Positions 8,606 to 17,554 of a stretch of 64,000 bases of DNA are shown piece after piece. Below the pieces are notes generated by a model. It was not told the origin of the DNA. It did no database searches and saw nothing but the letters and a program-made list of their open reading frames with translations. Where the stretch lies: positions 2,852,001 to 2,916,000 of the forward strand of contig OZ243952.1 of the NCBI GenBank assembly GCA_965214615.1, in the 5' to 3' direction. The translations under genes and the position numbers were made by a program. Position 1 is the first letter of the stretch. Each line of letters opens with the position of its first letter. This DNA comes from CBDAUN01 sp965214615 (lineage in GTDB: Bacteria; Pseudomonadota; Gammaproteobacteria; Arenicellales; JAJDZL01).

Positions 8606-10279
8606 TTGAGCTACCTCGTCCTAGCTAGAAAATGGCGTCCGCGCAATCTTGAACAAGTCGTCGGGCAAAGCCACGTTGTCCGAACACTTGCCCACGCATT
8701 GGACCACGACCGCATGCACCATGCGTACCTGTTTACCGGTACCCGCGGAGTCGGCAAGACGACAATCGCTAGAATTCTGGCCAAGGCGATCAACTGCGAA
8801 ACCGGCATTACCGCGAAGCCATGCGACGAGTGCAGCGCATGCACCGGCATCAGCGAGGGACGCTTTATCGACTTGATCGAAGTCGATGCCGCATCGCGCA
8901 CCAAGGTCGAAGATACGCGCGCCCTGCTTGAGAATGTCCATTACCAATCGACATACGGCCGGTTCAAGGTGTACCTGATCGACGAAGTGCATATGCTGTC
9001 GGGACACAGCTTCAACGCACTGCTCAAGACGCTGGAAGAGCCTCCTGAGCATGTAAAGTTTCTGCTTGCGACGACCGACCCGCAAAAATTGCCGGTCACT
9101 GTGCTGTCGCGTTGCATCCAGTTCAATCTCAGAGCCTTGCAAATCCAGGAAATCAGCGACCATCTAAGCATGATTCTCAAGCACGAATCGATTCCGTATG
9201 AAGACGCCGCCCTGGCCGAAATTTCCCGTCAGGCACGGGGCAGCATGCGCGACGGACTGAGTCTGCTCGACCAGGCAATTTCCTATGGTGCAGGCAGCGT
9301 CACCGAAGAGTCGGTGCGCACAATGCTCGGCATGATATCGCGCGATCATCATGCGACACTGGTGCGCGCCCTGGTGGACGAAAGCGCCGATGCCGTGATG
9401 CAGGCGGTTGAGAAAATCAGCGAGCGCGGCGCCAGTTTCGAAAAGGTGCTGGACGAACTGCTCCTGATATTTCACCAGGTCGCGCTTGCGCGCGTTTCCC
9501 AATCGCTTGCACGCGAAGCAAACCCGGACATCGAGGCAATGGTACAACTGGCCGGCCCGCTATCCGACGAAGACATTCAGCTGTACTACCAGATCGGATT
9601 GATCGGCAAGCGCGACTTGCCGCTCGCGCCCGACCCGCGAAGCGGGTTCGAAATGGTCATGCTCAGAATGCTCGCGTTTAAGCCTCAGTCGCTCGATAAT
9701 ACGCCTCAGCGACCGCCGCGGCAAAGTGCGCCCCCACGGCCCGAAGCGCCGGTGCAAGAGCCTGGGCAGCAGAGTCTTCTTAAGGCCGAAACCGCAAATC
9801 GCGACGAATCGACCAAGACAGCCTCCGCAGTCGAACCGGTTGCGGTAGCCGTACCGGACTCCGAGCAGACATGGCAGGATTTTGTCGAATCCCAGATGGC
9901 TGAGTGTCACTTTCAAGCCCATACCCTGGCGCGACAGCTGGCATTCGACTCATGCGACTCAGGCGCGTTGAGATTGACTCTCGATAGCAGCGCCTCGTCC
10001 GTATCGAAAAACAGCGCGGCAAAGCACATTGAGGAACTAGAGCGCGTACTGAGCGCCCGGTGCGGCAAGACCATCACCATTGAGATGATTCAGGCTGACA
10101 ATGAGCACGAATCTCCAGCTCGCCGCGAAAAGCGTGAGCACGAAGAGGCGCAGCGCGAGCGCCAGAACAGGCTGCAGGAAGCGAAACACCGCATACTCAG
10201 CGAGCCTGTGCCGCAGTATCTGATCCGCGAATTTCAAGCCGCTATCGATGAAAAATCGATAAAGATCGCTTCAACGTAA
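8606..10279 (+). CDS. dnaX: DNA polymerase III subunit tau (gamma/tau)
   Basis: This 557-residue clamp-loader ATPase couples polymerase III cores to the DnaB helicase. TTG 8606 is chosen because MSYLVLARKWRP is the canonical DnaX N-terminus. Walker A GTRGVGKTT lies near residue 45, the four-Cys zinc module includes CDECSAC near 72-78, Walker B LIDEVHM is near 125, and the Arg finger motif SRC near 168. The C-terminal part beyond residue 370 is the proline-rich linker followed by the polymerase-binding domain. I saw no A-AAA-AAG type slippery site, so a separate gamma form is not evident. It heads the classic dnaX-ybaB-recR set. Confidence 0.97.
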   Translation: MSYLVLARKWRPRNLEQVVGQSHVVRTLAHALDHDRMHHAYLFTGTRGVGKTTIARILAKAINCETGITAKPCDECSACTGISEGRFIDLIEVDAASRTKVEDTRALLENVHYQSTYGRFKVYLIDEVHMLSGHSFNALLKTLEEPPEHVKFLLATTDPQKLPVTVLSRCIQFNLRALQIQEISDHLSMILKHESIPYEDAALAEISRQARGSMRDGLSLLDQAISYGAGSVTEESVRTMLGMISRDHHATLVRALVDESADAVMQAVEKISERGASFEKVLDELLLIFHQVALARVSQSLAREANPDIEAMVQLAGPLSDEDIQLYYQIGLIGKRDLPLAPDPRSGFEMVMLRMLAFKPQSLDNTPQRPPRQSAPPRPEAPVQEPGQQSLLKAETANRDESTKTASAVEPVAVAVPDSEQTWQDFVESQMAECHFQAHTLARQLAFDSCDSGALRLTLDSSASSVSKNSAAKHIEELERVLSARCGKTITIEMIQADNEHESPARREKREHEEAQRERQNRLQEAKHRILSEPVPQYLIREFQAAIDEKSIKIAST

Positions 10280-10308
10280 GGAAAAACATTGAATTGAGGA
10301 ACACTGAA

Positions 10309-10605
10309 ATGCTCGAAGACCTACTTGCAAACAAACACAAGCTCACAACGCAAATCTCCGATTTGCGAAAACAGATGGAAGAACATGTCGTCCAGGGCGA
10401 TGCCGGAGCCGGAGGCGTAAAAGTCACCATGAACGGTCTTCACGAAGTGATCCGGGTGGAAATCGATCAGGATCTAATGGACGACAAGGAAGTGCTTGAA
10501 GACCTCATCGCGGCTGCACTGAATGATGCGAACCGGCGTGTCGTGCGCCAAAGCGCTGATTTCATCGGAGAGGGCAGCATGAACTTCATGGACATGTTCA
10601 AGTAA
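10309..10605 (+). CDS. ybaB: Nucleoid-associated protein YbaB/EbfC
   Basis: This small 98-residue dimeric DNA-binding protein sits between dnaX and recR as in most bacteria. ATG 10309 is preferred over the TTG 15 bases upstream because TGAGGA precedes it by eight bases and the protein then begins MLEDLLA as expected. The coiled N-terminal helix is followed by the sheet with GAGGVKVTMNG and the conserved tail GSMNFMDMFK. It probably helps organise DNA and is often linked to RecR-dependent repair. Confidence 0.95.
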   Translation: MLEDLLANKHKLTTQISDLRKQMEEHVVQGDAGAGGVKVTMNGLHEVIRVEIDQDLMDDKEVLEDLIAAALNDANRRVVRQSADFIGEGSMNFMDMFK

Positions 10606-10715
10606 TAGCGACCTGAGCAGTCAGGGCTGCCGCGACAGCGCACCTTGAAAGGCGCGAATACCAGAGCCAGTACTGCGAACCTCGTGAGCGTATTTGCGCA
10701 ATCTGGATCTTGCCG

Positions 10716-11318
10716 ATGACCGTTTCGAAAGCAGTAGAGGACTTGATGACGGCGTTTCGCAGACTGCCCGGCGTGGGACCCAAGTCTGCGCAGCGCATCG
10801 TGTTTCAGCTGCTGGCTCGCGACCGCGATGCGGCACTTGAAATTGCCAGAACCCTGCAGCATGCCGCGGAAAATGTCCGCCACTGCGACAATTGCAACAA
10901 TTTCAGTGAAACTCAATTGTGTGCGATCTGCTCTTCGGCCAACCGCGACCGTTCCATATTGTGCGTTGTCGAAACACCTGCAGACTTGAGCGCTTTTGAA
11001 AGCTCCGGCATCTACGACGGCCTCTACTACGTCCTGATGGGCAGGATTTCCCCGATCAACGGCATCGGCCCTGACGATCTCGGCATCGAAGGTCTGCTGC
11101 GTACGCTGGCAAGAAACTCTGTCAGCGAAGTGATTCTCGGCATGAACAGCACCGTCGAAGGGGAAGCCACAGCGGAGTATCTGTGCGAAGTTCTGGACAG
11201 CAACGGCTACCGCGCCACTTTGCTTGCCCGCGGCCTTCCTGTCGGGGGCGAACTCGAGTATCTCGACGGTCGAACACTCGCCGAAGCATATCGAAGGAGG
11301 GTTCCGGCCGCATTGTGA
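10716..11318 (+). CDS. recR: Recombination mediator RecR
   Basis: RecR works with RecO (and RecF) to load RecA onto SSB-coated gaps. The sequence shows the N-terminal helix-hairpin-helix RLPGVGPKSAQRI near residues 17-29, a C4 zinc finger (C-x2-C, then C-x2-C in CDNCNNFSETQLCAIC) and the TOPRIM domain beginning ILCVVETPADL with the later GLPVGGELEYLD. ATG 10716 has GGAT seven bases upstream; an in-frame TTG six bases earlier is the alternative. The length of about 200 residues is standard. Confidence 0.96.
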   Translation: MTVSKAVEDLMTAFRRLPGVGPKSAQRIVFQLLARDRDAALEIARTLQHAAENVRHCDNCNNFSETQLCAICSSANRDRSILCVVETPADLSAFESSGIYDGLYYVLMGRISPINGIGPDDLGIEGLLRTLARNSVSEVILGMNSTVEGEATAEYLCEVLDSNGYRATLLARGLPVGGELEYLDGRTLAEAYRRRVPAAL

Positions 11319-11429
11319 TTGTCGCCCGGCACACGTGGCGCCAATTGACAGCATGCGACTGAGCGATCCCTCGCAATTACGCTATGACATAGCGAACAGG
11401 CACTTTCATGATCAACGGACACATTGCAG

Positions 11430-12449
11430 ATGCAGAACCCGGTTGAGTTTCAAATGAACACGAAGGCAGCAGCCGACCGCAGACGGCTCGAAGCGATTCG
11501 CTCAATCATCGAGGAGGACATGGCGCAGGTCGAGCACGTCATCCTGACCGGGTTCGACTCCGAAGTGAGCCTGGTACGAACGATCGGCTCGCACATGCTC
11601 GGACTTCGCGGCAAGTTGCTCCGGCCGATGACGGAGGTCCTGGTTGCACGCGCTCTCGGATACGAAGGCCGCGAGCACAGCACGCTCGGTGCCGTCCTGG
11701 AACTGGTGCATGCGGCAACCTTGCTGCATGACGATGTCGTCGATCAGTCCTCGATGCGCCGGGGCAAGATATCGGCAAACGAAATGTGGGGCAATTCAGC
11801 CAGCGTGCTGGTCGGCGACTTCATCGTATCGCGCGCGATCGAACTAGCCGCCGGTATCGGCGACCCCGGCATTGTCGACGTGATCGCATACACCACGCGG
11901 CGTATTTCCGAGGGCGAAGTGATGCAACTGATGAACTTGCGCGCGGCGGCAACAGGCGAAGAGCAATACTTTGACACCATCGAACGCAAGACCGCGGTGC
12001 TGTTCGAAACTGCCGCCAGACTCGGTGCCGCGATCAGCGGCCAGAATTTGGAGGACCAGGACCAGGTTGCAAAGTTCGGCAACACGCTCGGAATCGCCTT
12101 TCAGCTGCGTGACGACATACTCGACTATTCCGGCGACGCGGAAACCATCGGCAAGGAAGTCGGAGACGATCTGGCCGAAGGCAAGCTGACGCTGCCGCTG
12201 ATTCGTGCCTTGGCGGTCGCTGCGCCCGAAGAGCGCCGAGTGATTCAATCTGCGCTTGAGTCTCCGGAACAGCTCGATATCGAAGCCGTCTGTGAAATTG
12301 TTGTTTCGTGCGGGGCGGTGGAATATACTAGCGGGCTTGCTCGCAAGTATAGCCGGCTTGCCATGCAGCACGCAGGGCACTTGCCGGAATCTGTTTATCG
12401 CGACGCTCTTGTCGAACTGGCGGACTTTGCGGTGACTCGGACATTTTGA
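11430..12449 (+). CDS. ispB: Polyprenyl (octaprenyl) diphosphate synthase
   Basis: A trans-prenyltransferase that extends farnesyl diphosphate with isopentenyl diphosphate to make the side chain of ubiquinone or menaquinone. The first Asp-rich motif DDVVD is near residue 100 and the second, DDILD, near 229; both bind magnesium and substrate diphosphate. GKLLRP near residue 52 binds isopentenyl diphosphate. ATG 11430 is used; ATG 11454 is an equally possible start because neither has a strong ribosome site. The chain length (C40 or C50) cannot be read from sequence. It lies just upstream of tRNA-Pro, as often in gammaproteobacteria. Confidence 0.93.
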   Translation: MQNPVEFQMNTKAAADRRRLEAIRSIIEEDMAQVEHVILTGFDSEVSLVRTIGSHMLGLRGKLLRPMTEVLVARALGYEGREHSTLGAVLELVHAATLLHDDVVDQSSMRRGKISANEMWGNSASVLVGDFIVSRAIELAAGIGDPGIVDVIAYTTRRISEGEVMQLMNLRAAATGEEQYFDTIERKTAVLFETAARLGAAISGQNLEDQDQVAKFGNTLGIAFQLRDDILDYSGDAETIGKEVGDDLAEGKLTLPLIRALAVAAPEERRVIQSALESPEQLDIEAVCEIVVSCGAVEYTSGLARKYSRLAMQHAGHLPESVYRDALVELADFAVTRTF

Positions 12450-12475
12450 ATGATTTTGCGATCGCAATTGCGAAT

Positions 12476-12552
12476 CGGGGTGTAGCTCAGCCTGGCAGAG
12501 CACTGCCTTCGGGAGGCAGGGGCCGGTGGTTCAAATCCACTCACCCCGACCA
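12476..12552 (+). tRNA. tRNA-Pro (anticodon CGG)
   Basis: The seven-base-pair acceptor stem CGGGGTG/CACCCCG encloses a normal D arm, the anticodon stem CTGCC/GGCAG with anticodon CGG at 12510-12512, and a T arm with TTCAAAT. The 3' CCA is encoded at 12550-12552. It reads CCG codons. Confidence 0.97.
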
Positions 12553-12983
12553 TTCACGGAATACCGCTTTCAAACGCTGTTGCCGCCAGCCGCCTGGCCG
12601 GCGTAACCTTTCCCGATTGGAAGCCGGTGCGTCACTATCAAACCTGCCATCGAGGCTGCCGTACGCCTTTTGCCCGACAGCCGAATTCGGTGGAGTGTCG
12701 CCGCACTTGGCAAGTCCCCTGTCCATTCACGCAGTCGCGATGGAATCGGCGGCAACATCGCAGATTTATATCGCAAATCATTTCTCCTGATGTAGTACCA
12801 TTGCCGAGAATTTGCAGGTCGAATCCATGATTCGATTTTGCAGATTGAACAGGCATCCGATTTTCTTGCCGGCTGGTGCAAAGTGGCGCAGTTTGCTGCA
12901 ATAGTGCACACAGTCCGAGAGCGCCTCAGACGGATGAAGAGCCTTCGAATGCCACCACTTAAACAGCTGCAAAGGAGATTGCA
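12553..12983. other. Intergenic region, no gene seen
   Basis: The 431 bases between tRNA-Pro and the DUF3461 gene contain only frames without protein-like character on either strand. The promoter for the downstream gene is probably in its right half; no clear boxes could be assigned. Confidence 0.4.
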
Positions 12984-13373
12984 ATGAGCGAATACGAAGC
13001 GCTGACAAAATTGGGCATACGCAACCCTGATGAAATTGCGCGCTACCACCTGTATTCCGTCGATAGCACGGATACGCTTCGAATTATCTACAACCGCAAG
13101 AAAGGGTCGTTTCTGCCGGTCTCGCGGAAATACCGGTTTCCGCAGATCAAGCGGTCGGTATTGGTGGACAGCGGCACCGGCAAAGCTCAGGTGATGTTCG
13201 AAAGTTCCGCTGAACTTAGAAACGCATTGGTCGAGCTTGACCGTCTGACCAAGGCCAAGGACGCCAAATCAGTCAGCAAGGAAACCCTTGCCAACGAAAT
13301 TCGACTGCTGGAAGAAGACGTCAATCTTCGAATCAGCCGCTTGAAGGAATTGGTCGATCAATTACCGGCGTAG
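12984..13373 (+). CDS. DUF3461 (YaeH/UPF0325-type) protein
   Basis: This 129-residue cytosolic protein resembles E. coli YaeH through its opening (LGIRNPDEIARY), the central FLPVSRKYRFPQIKR and the helical C-terminus that ends as a coiled coil (about residues 90-128). The function of the family is unknown. The start is firm: AAAGGAG lies eight bases before ATG 12984. The gene is single, followed by a strong terminator. The family is mostly gammaproteobacterial, which supports the taxonomic reading. Confidence 0.88.
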   Translation: MSEYEALTKLGIRNPDEIARYHLYSVDSTDTLRIIYNRKKGSFLPVSRKYRFPQIKRSVLVDSGTGKAQVMFESSAELRNALVELDRLTKAKDAKSVSKETLANEIRLLEEDVNLRISRLKELVDQLPA

Positions 13374-13463
13374 CCTCGCCGGCGGGCCGGCCGTGCTGCC
13401 TGCACAATTACAAGCAGGCAAAACCTGCGGCTGTCGGATATTGGACGCTGAATGACTGTTGAT

Positions 13464-13494
13464 GAACGCCCCGCTTGAAGCGGGGCGTTCTTTT
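13464..13494 (+). terminator. Rho-independent terminator after the DUF3461 gene
   Basis: A near-perfect 13-base stem (GAACGCCCCGCTT paired with AAGCGGGGCGTTC, 13464-13490) with a minimal loop is followed by TTTT. It marks the end of the core transcription units and the start of an AT-rich interval. Confidence 0.92.
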
Positions 13495-13626
13495 GCGAAT
13501 CATCTCGATGATTGCCAGGGCGCCTTAGAAGGAAGTCGGCCGCATGGCTGGCTCGTTAATTTGAATTCAAGCAACGTGTTTATCTATATCTTCGTGAGAT
13601 GTACCACTCTCTGATAATAAAGAATC

Positions 13627-13914
13627 TCAAAGCATGATTGCAATTACACGAGTAATTCTTTCGATATCTACACCATTCTCAAATGCGACAGTGTGAATCG
13701 TTTCATATTTATTCTGATCATTCATTTTCAAATCGTCCAATATTTTCTCCTTGCAGTAGTCAAAGCAATATTCTTGAATTTGATATGCGTTTAGTCCCTT
13801 TACTTCCGCAGTTAGTTTGCCTGCATACCTGTTCGCAATTTCTTTGGCATGTATCTTTTCGGAAATCTCGATACCATAGTCAGTCAGCGTTAACGGGCTA
13901 GTACTTTTCACCAA
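13627..13914 (-). CDS. Unrecognised 95-residue protein, probably downstream half of one gene
   Basis: The protein begins VKSTSPLTLTDYGIEI and looks like a winged-helix segment followed by helices; no named family is recognised. Its first possible start (TTG 13914, or GTG 13911) lies within the last codons of the upstream membrane-protein frame. A single base shift there would fuse the two into one protein of about 165 residues with membrane anchor, coiled coil and this soluble domain, an architecture seen in uncharacterised bacterial proteins. Translational coupling of two real genes is the alternative. It is clearly more AT-rich than the flanking core genes. Confidence 0.5.
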   Translation of the reverse strand: MVKSTSPLTLTDYGIEISEKIHAKEIANRYAGKLTAEVKGLNAYQIQEYCFDYCKEKILDDLKMNDQNKYETIHTVAFENGVDIERITRVIAIML

Positions 13915-14123
13915 CGGCTGTCCAACTGTATTGATAAAGTATTGAATAATTTTTTGTATTTAGAATCCAATTTCGTAATGTTGGTTTCAATATTTTCTAT
14001 CTTGACTTCAATTTTTGATTTCCAAGCTGGAACTTTCCAAAATAGAAACATGATAATAACAACAACTGTCCATGGCGCAAGAGTCTCGATTATGTTCTGT
14101 GCCAAAGCGAAAATTTCTTGCAT
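13908..14123 (-). CDS. Small membrane-anchored coiled-coil protein
   Basis: This 71-residue frame starts at ATG 14123 with GGGAGG about 11 bases upstream. Residues 17-30 form one transmembrane helix (TVVVIIMFLFWKV) and residues 35-60 a coiled coil. The last seven codons overlap the next frame by seven bases. It is likely the N-terminal half of the gene described in the preceding entry, broken by a frameshift, or a coupled partner. No function is assignable. Confidence 0.5.
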   Translation of the reverse strand: MQEIFALAQNIIETLAPWTVVVIIMFLFWKVPAWKSKIEVKIENIETNITKLDSKYKKLFNTLSIQLDSRW

Positions 14124-14453
14124 TTGTCAAAGCCTCCCTTCCAGTTGAATTTCATTTCCACTGCGAAGCATATATCAAAGATTATCAGTAATATCACGCT
14201 GCTTCGTTGCTTCCAATGACTTGACAAGCAATTCGATAGCACTACCGAATGTCAATTTAACTCTCAAAACTGCTCCGAGTTCAGCCTTTCTGCGTTGGCA
14301 GGCATTGGCTTTGTCGGATGAGGAATTTCTCTCTGTTCAATATACCTCAATGCGTCTCGTAAGCAATGTATTCTATTTTTCAATCTCTCAAGCCAGTATG
14401 GCAACTGTCTGTCGCGGATGAAATCTCGTAGATATCCAGCATGGTGAACGGGC
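14124..14453 (-). pseudogene. Possible worn C-terminal gene fragment in an AT-rich gap
   Basis: The minus-strand frame ending at 14264 encodes a protein-like helical stretch (for example LPYWLERLKNRIHCLRDALR, then PHPTKPMPANAERL) between about 14450 and 14264 with no start codon of its own, because upstream it runs out of frame through the end of the MetX-like gene. I do not recognise the family. The rest of the gap (14124-14263) shows nothing. Confidence 0.25.
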
Positions 14454-15467
14454 TTAGGCAAGCAATTCGCGAACTGCCTGATCCAGATACTTCTCAAATT
14501 GCGGGTCATTGCCCGGCGATGCCACGCAGTGGCCCCACGGGGATTCGTATACTCGAAGCTGTCCGTTACGGATGTGCTCGATTTCGATCTGGTTGTCCTC
14601 GGGGCGGAAATAAAGATCGTTGTCGCAGGCGATGACAATTGTCTTCGCCTTGATCGCCTGAAGCGCCGCTACGAAATCGCCGTCATACGGCGGCTGCGCG
14701 CTGATGTCGCCAAGCTGCCATGTCCTGAGCTTGCAAAGCAGGTCGTTTGCGTCCCAGTCAAGATGATCGTTCTCCCAGTCCTGCAACAATTCCTCGGCAG
14801 TCGCAAAGCCTTGCTGGCGGTACATGCCCTGGCGATAGAAAGTCTGCGAAAAAGCCCAGCCGGCGTAAACCCGCGCAAAAGCCTTCAATCCGGTGACTGG
14901 CGGTGTATCGTAGTTGCCGTCGTTGAATGCGGCGTCCGCGGTTAGCGCCGCCTTGACCCCCTCCAAAAACACGATATTGTGCTCCGAAGTCTTAGCCGAA
15001 GCGCAAAACGGCAAAATTGCATCGACAAAGTCGGGGTATTGCGCACCCCACTGAAACGACTGGCAGCCGGCCATCGACCACCCGGTCACCAGCGCGAGCC
15101 TGTCAACGCCAAGCTCTTCGGTCACCAAGCGGAACTGCGCCCTGACATTGTCGAACAGCGTAATTTGCGGGAAACCGGCAGCATTGCAAGGCGAGGCGGC
15201 GTTGCTCGGCGAAGACGATATTCCGTTGCCGAACAAATTCACCGAAATGACAAAATGCTGCGCCGGGTCGATAGCCCTGCCGGCACCGAAAAAGCCCTCG
15301 TTGCGCATATGGCTTCCGGTGTAGAAAGTCGGCAGCAGGACCGCGTTGTCCCTGCGGCTGTTCAACTTGCCGTAGGTCTTGTAGGCGAGCTTGGCATCCG
15401 GCAAAAGACCGCCGGATTGCAGTGCGAAATCGCCCAGATCGAATCTGTCGCATTGCGTCGCAGTCAT
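14454..15467 (-). CDS. MetX-like alpha/beta hydrolase (homoserine acetyltransferase family)
   Basis: This 337-residue protein has the alpha/beta hydrolase fold of homoserine O-acetyltransferases: the nucleophile elbow GWSMAG near residues 129-134, a late Asp in IACDNDLYFRPEDN and the catalytic His in SPWGHCVASPG near residue 317. True MetX enzymes have GGSMGG at the elbow; the change to GWSMAG, and the location as last gene after an ABC importer, argue for another acyl substrate or a hydrolase. It begins 40 bases after the ABC ATPase gene, so it is likely co-transcribed with the transporter. Confidence 0.82.
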   Translation of the reverse strand: MTATQCDRFDLGDFALQSGGLLPDAKLAYKTYGKLNSRRDNAVLLPTFYTGSHMRNEGFFGAGRAIDPAQHFVISVNLFGNGISSSPSNAASPCNAAGFPQITLFDNVRAQFRLVTEELGVDRLALVTGWSMAGCQSFQWGAQYPDFVDAILPFCASAKTSEHNIVFLEGVKAALTADAAFNDGNYDTPPVTGLKAFARVYAGWAFSQTFYRQGMYRQQGFATAEELLQDWENDHLDWDANDLLCKLRTWQLGDISAQPPYDGDFVAALQAIKAKTIVIACDNDLYFRPEDNQIEIEHIRNGQLRVYESPWGHCVASPGNDPQFEKYLDQAVRELLA

Positions 15468-15506
15468 CAGCGACCTCCGCTTCGTGCGCTTTGAATCATA
15501 CCTGTC

Positions 15507-16325
15507 CTATTGCTCCACATCACTGGCCTCCTCGCGCATCATGTGCAGTATTTTTCGTTCGATATCGACATAGCCGGGCATTTCGATGAGCTCCTCCTTG
15601 CTCGGAATGCGTCGTCCGTGCTTGAAATCCATCTCCATTATTTCCCGGATTCTGCCCGGATGCCTTGAAAGGAACACAATTCGATCGGCAAGAAACAGCG
15701 CCTCGGGAATGTCATGCGTGACAAGTACCGCCGTCATTTGCGTATCGTCGATGACATCGAGCAGCAATTCCTGCATATGCCATCGCGTTTCAGCATCAAG
15801 AGCGCCGAAAGGTTCATCCATCAAGGATATTTCCGGCGAATTGGCCAGCATCCGGGCGATCGCGACGCGCTGCTTCATTCCGCCGGAAAGCTGTTTCGGA
15901 TAGGCCTTGCGAAATCGCGTCAGCTTAACCTTGTCGATGAAGAAATCCAGCCGCTCGCGGCGTTCGGCGTCGGGCACCTTGTTCAGGCGCATTCCGTACT
16001 CGACATTCTCCTCGACAGTCAGCCACGGAAATGAAGTATAGCTCTGAAAGACCATGCCGCGCTCCCTGCCGGGGCCGACGATCTGCTGGCCGTTGATTGC
16101 AAGGAGTCCGGCGGTAGGATCGACCAGGCCGGCCATCATATGCAGCACCGTAGTCTTGCCGCAGCCGGACGGGCCGAGCAGGACGCACACTTCGTTGTCG
16201 ATGACATCGAACGAAACATCGCTCACTGCGAGAACCGATTCGCCGCGCTTAAGGACGTACTCCTTGGAGACCCTTTCGAGCACCAATTTTCCGGTGCGCG
16301 ACGATTCCGGGCGACTCGAATTCAT
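15507..16325 (-). CDS. ABC transporter ATP-binding protein, nitrate/sulfonate/taurine type
   Basis: This 272-residue ATPase energises the importer encoded with it. Walker A GPSGCGKTT is near residue 52, the signature LSGGMKQR near 147, Walker B ISLMDEP near 166 and the H-loop VLVTHDIPEAL near 200, closest to the TauB/SsuB/NrtD group. It follows the binding-protein gene by 61 bases on the same strand. There is no strong ribosome site before ATG 16325, suggesting expression from the operon mRNA. Confidence 0.93.
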   Translation of the reverse strand: MNSSRPESSRTGKLVLERVSKEYVLKRGESVLAVSDVSFDVIDNEVCVLLGPSGCGKTTVLHMMAGLVDPTAGLLAINGQQIVGPGRERGMVFQSYTSFPWLTVEENVEYGMRLNKVPDAERRERLDFFIDKVKLTRFRKAYPKQLSGGMKQRVAIARMLANSPEISLMDEPFGALDAETRWHMQELLLDVIDDTQMTAVLVTHDIPEALFLADRIVFLSRHPGRIREIMEMDFKHGRRIPSKEELIEMPGYVDIERKILHMMREEASDVEQ

Positions 16326-16386
16326 GTGAGCAATTTACGCCGGCGATGCCGCGCGGAGTCAGATCCGGCTCCGCGCGGCACGTCCT

Positions 16387-17439
16387 CTAGCCTCGATAGC
16401 CCGAATCGTACAGATCCTTGAGCAAGCTGCAGTCCACCCCTTTTTCAACAGGATGCCGGGTCTCCAGAAAACCGAACTTCAGCCACCAATCGGACATCAG
16501 GTCATAATGTTCGCTCATCTGACCGTTGGTCTGATTGAATGGCGGGTCTCCGGGCGCGACGCCGCAAAATCTCGCGGCTTCCAGAAAGTCATAGACGTAA
16601 AGGCCGCCGTCAAGTCCAGTGCCGTCCTTGCCAATGACCAGTTCAACGTCTTCTATGCTCATCTTCATTCCTTTGGCGATGATCTGGTTGCCTTCATCCG
16701 GGTTGTCCTCCCACCATGCAATCGCGTCATACAGGGCACGCATGGTATCGACGGCGACATCGCGGCGCTCCTCTACAAACTTGGCGTTCAGATACAGTCC
16801 ATCGGCGATCACAGCCTGAGATGTCCAGTAATCCTCGCGCGACTGAGACAGCACCTTGGACCCTTCGAGCGCCTTGAGCACATTGCTGCCGTAGGGCTCC
16901 CAGAATTCGGATGCCGCCACATCGCCGCCAATCATGGCCGCAAAGGCGTCATCGGCGATGATGTTCGAATACTGCACCGAGTCGAATGCAAAGCCGTTGC
17001 GCTCCAGCCACATGGCCACGTAGATCTGCGCCAGCCCGCCTTCGACGACAGCAACTTTCTGGCCGGCCAGGTCTGCCGGACCATCAATTCCCGGAGCCGC
17101 GACAATCTTGTCAGTCCCATAGGACAGATTGGCGAAAGCTACAAGCTTGAGCGGCATGTCGCGTTCTGCCGCAATCGGGGAAAACTCAACTGTGCTGGAA
17201 ACCACATCCATCTGATCGGCAGTGACCAGGTTGTAGCTCTCGTAAGGGTCTTCAATGGTCTGATAGTCGATGTCCAGATTCGGTGCCAGGTTCTTTTCCT
17301 TTGCAATGAACCAGAAACCGTAGCCCGGCCAGGTGAAGCCCGAAATCTTGACCTCCTCGGCGGCATTCGCCGGCAGCATCAAGCACAGTGCGCTCGCCCA
17401 TGCGAGCGCCGCGGCCGCAAATAACTTCCTGAATTTCAT
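16387..17439 (-). CDS. ABC transporter substrate-binding protein (NMT1/SsuA-like)
   Basis: A 350-residue periplasmic protein with a signal peptide (MKFRKLF, hydrophobic core, cleavage after ANA near residue 27). The start of the mature part (EVKISGFTWPGYGFWFIAKE) and GDVAASEFWEPYGSNVL are typical of NMT1-type proteins that bind nitrogen or sulfur compounds such as taurine, alkanesulfonates, nitrate or amines. The ligand is not evident. It lies between the permease and ATPase genes. Confidence 0.9.
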   Translation of the reverse strand: MKFRKLFAAAALAWASALCLMLPANAAEEVKISGFTWPGYGFWFIAKEKNLAPNLDIDYQTIEDPYESYNLVTADQMDVVSSTVEFSPIAAERDMPLKLVAFANLSYGTDKIVAAPGIDGPADLAGQKVAVVEGGLAQIYVAMWLERNGFAFDSVQYSNIIADDAFAAMIGGDVAASEFWEPYGSNVLKALEGSKVLSQSREDYWTSQAVIADGLYLNAKFVEERRDVAVDTMRALYDAIAWWEDNPDEGNQIIAKGMKMSIEDVELVIGKDGTGLDGGLYVYDFLEAARFCGVAPGDPPFNQTNGQMSEHYDLMSDWWLKFGFLETRHPVEKGVDCSLLKDLYDSGYRG

Positions 17440-17554
17440 GTTTCTTACCTCGCGTTGGATTATGCAAATTGGAGTTTATGTAAATTGTCTTCGCCGACGC
17501 GTTCAGACCGCATCGGCATGATCGGGCGCACCCTCGGAGCTGATTCGAACGCCG

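Noticed and set aside
8606..10279. Programmed frameshift in dnaX producing a gamma subunit
   Set aside because: No A-rich slippery heptamer or following hairpin is visible around the expected position; only scattered short A-runs occur.
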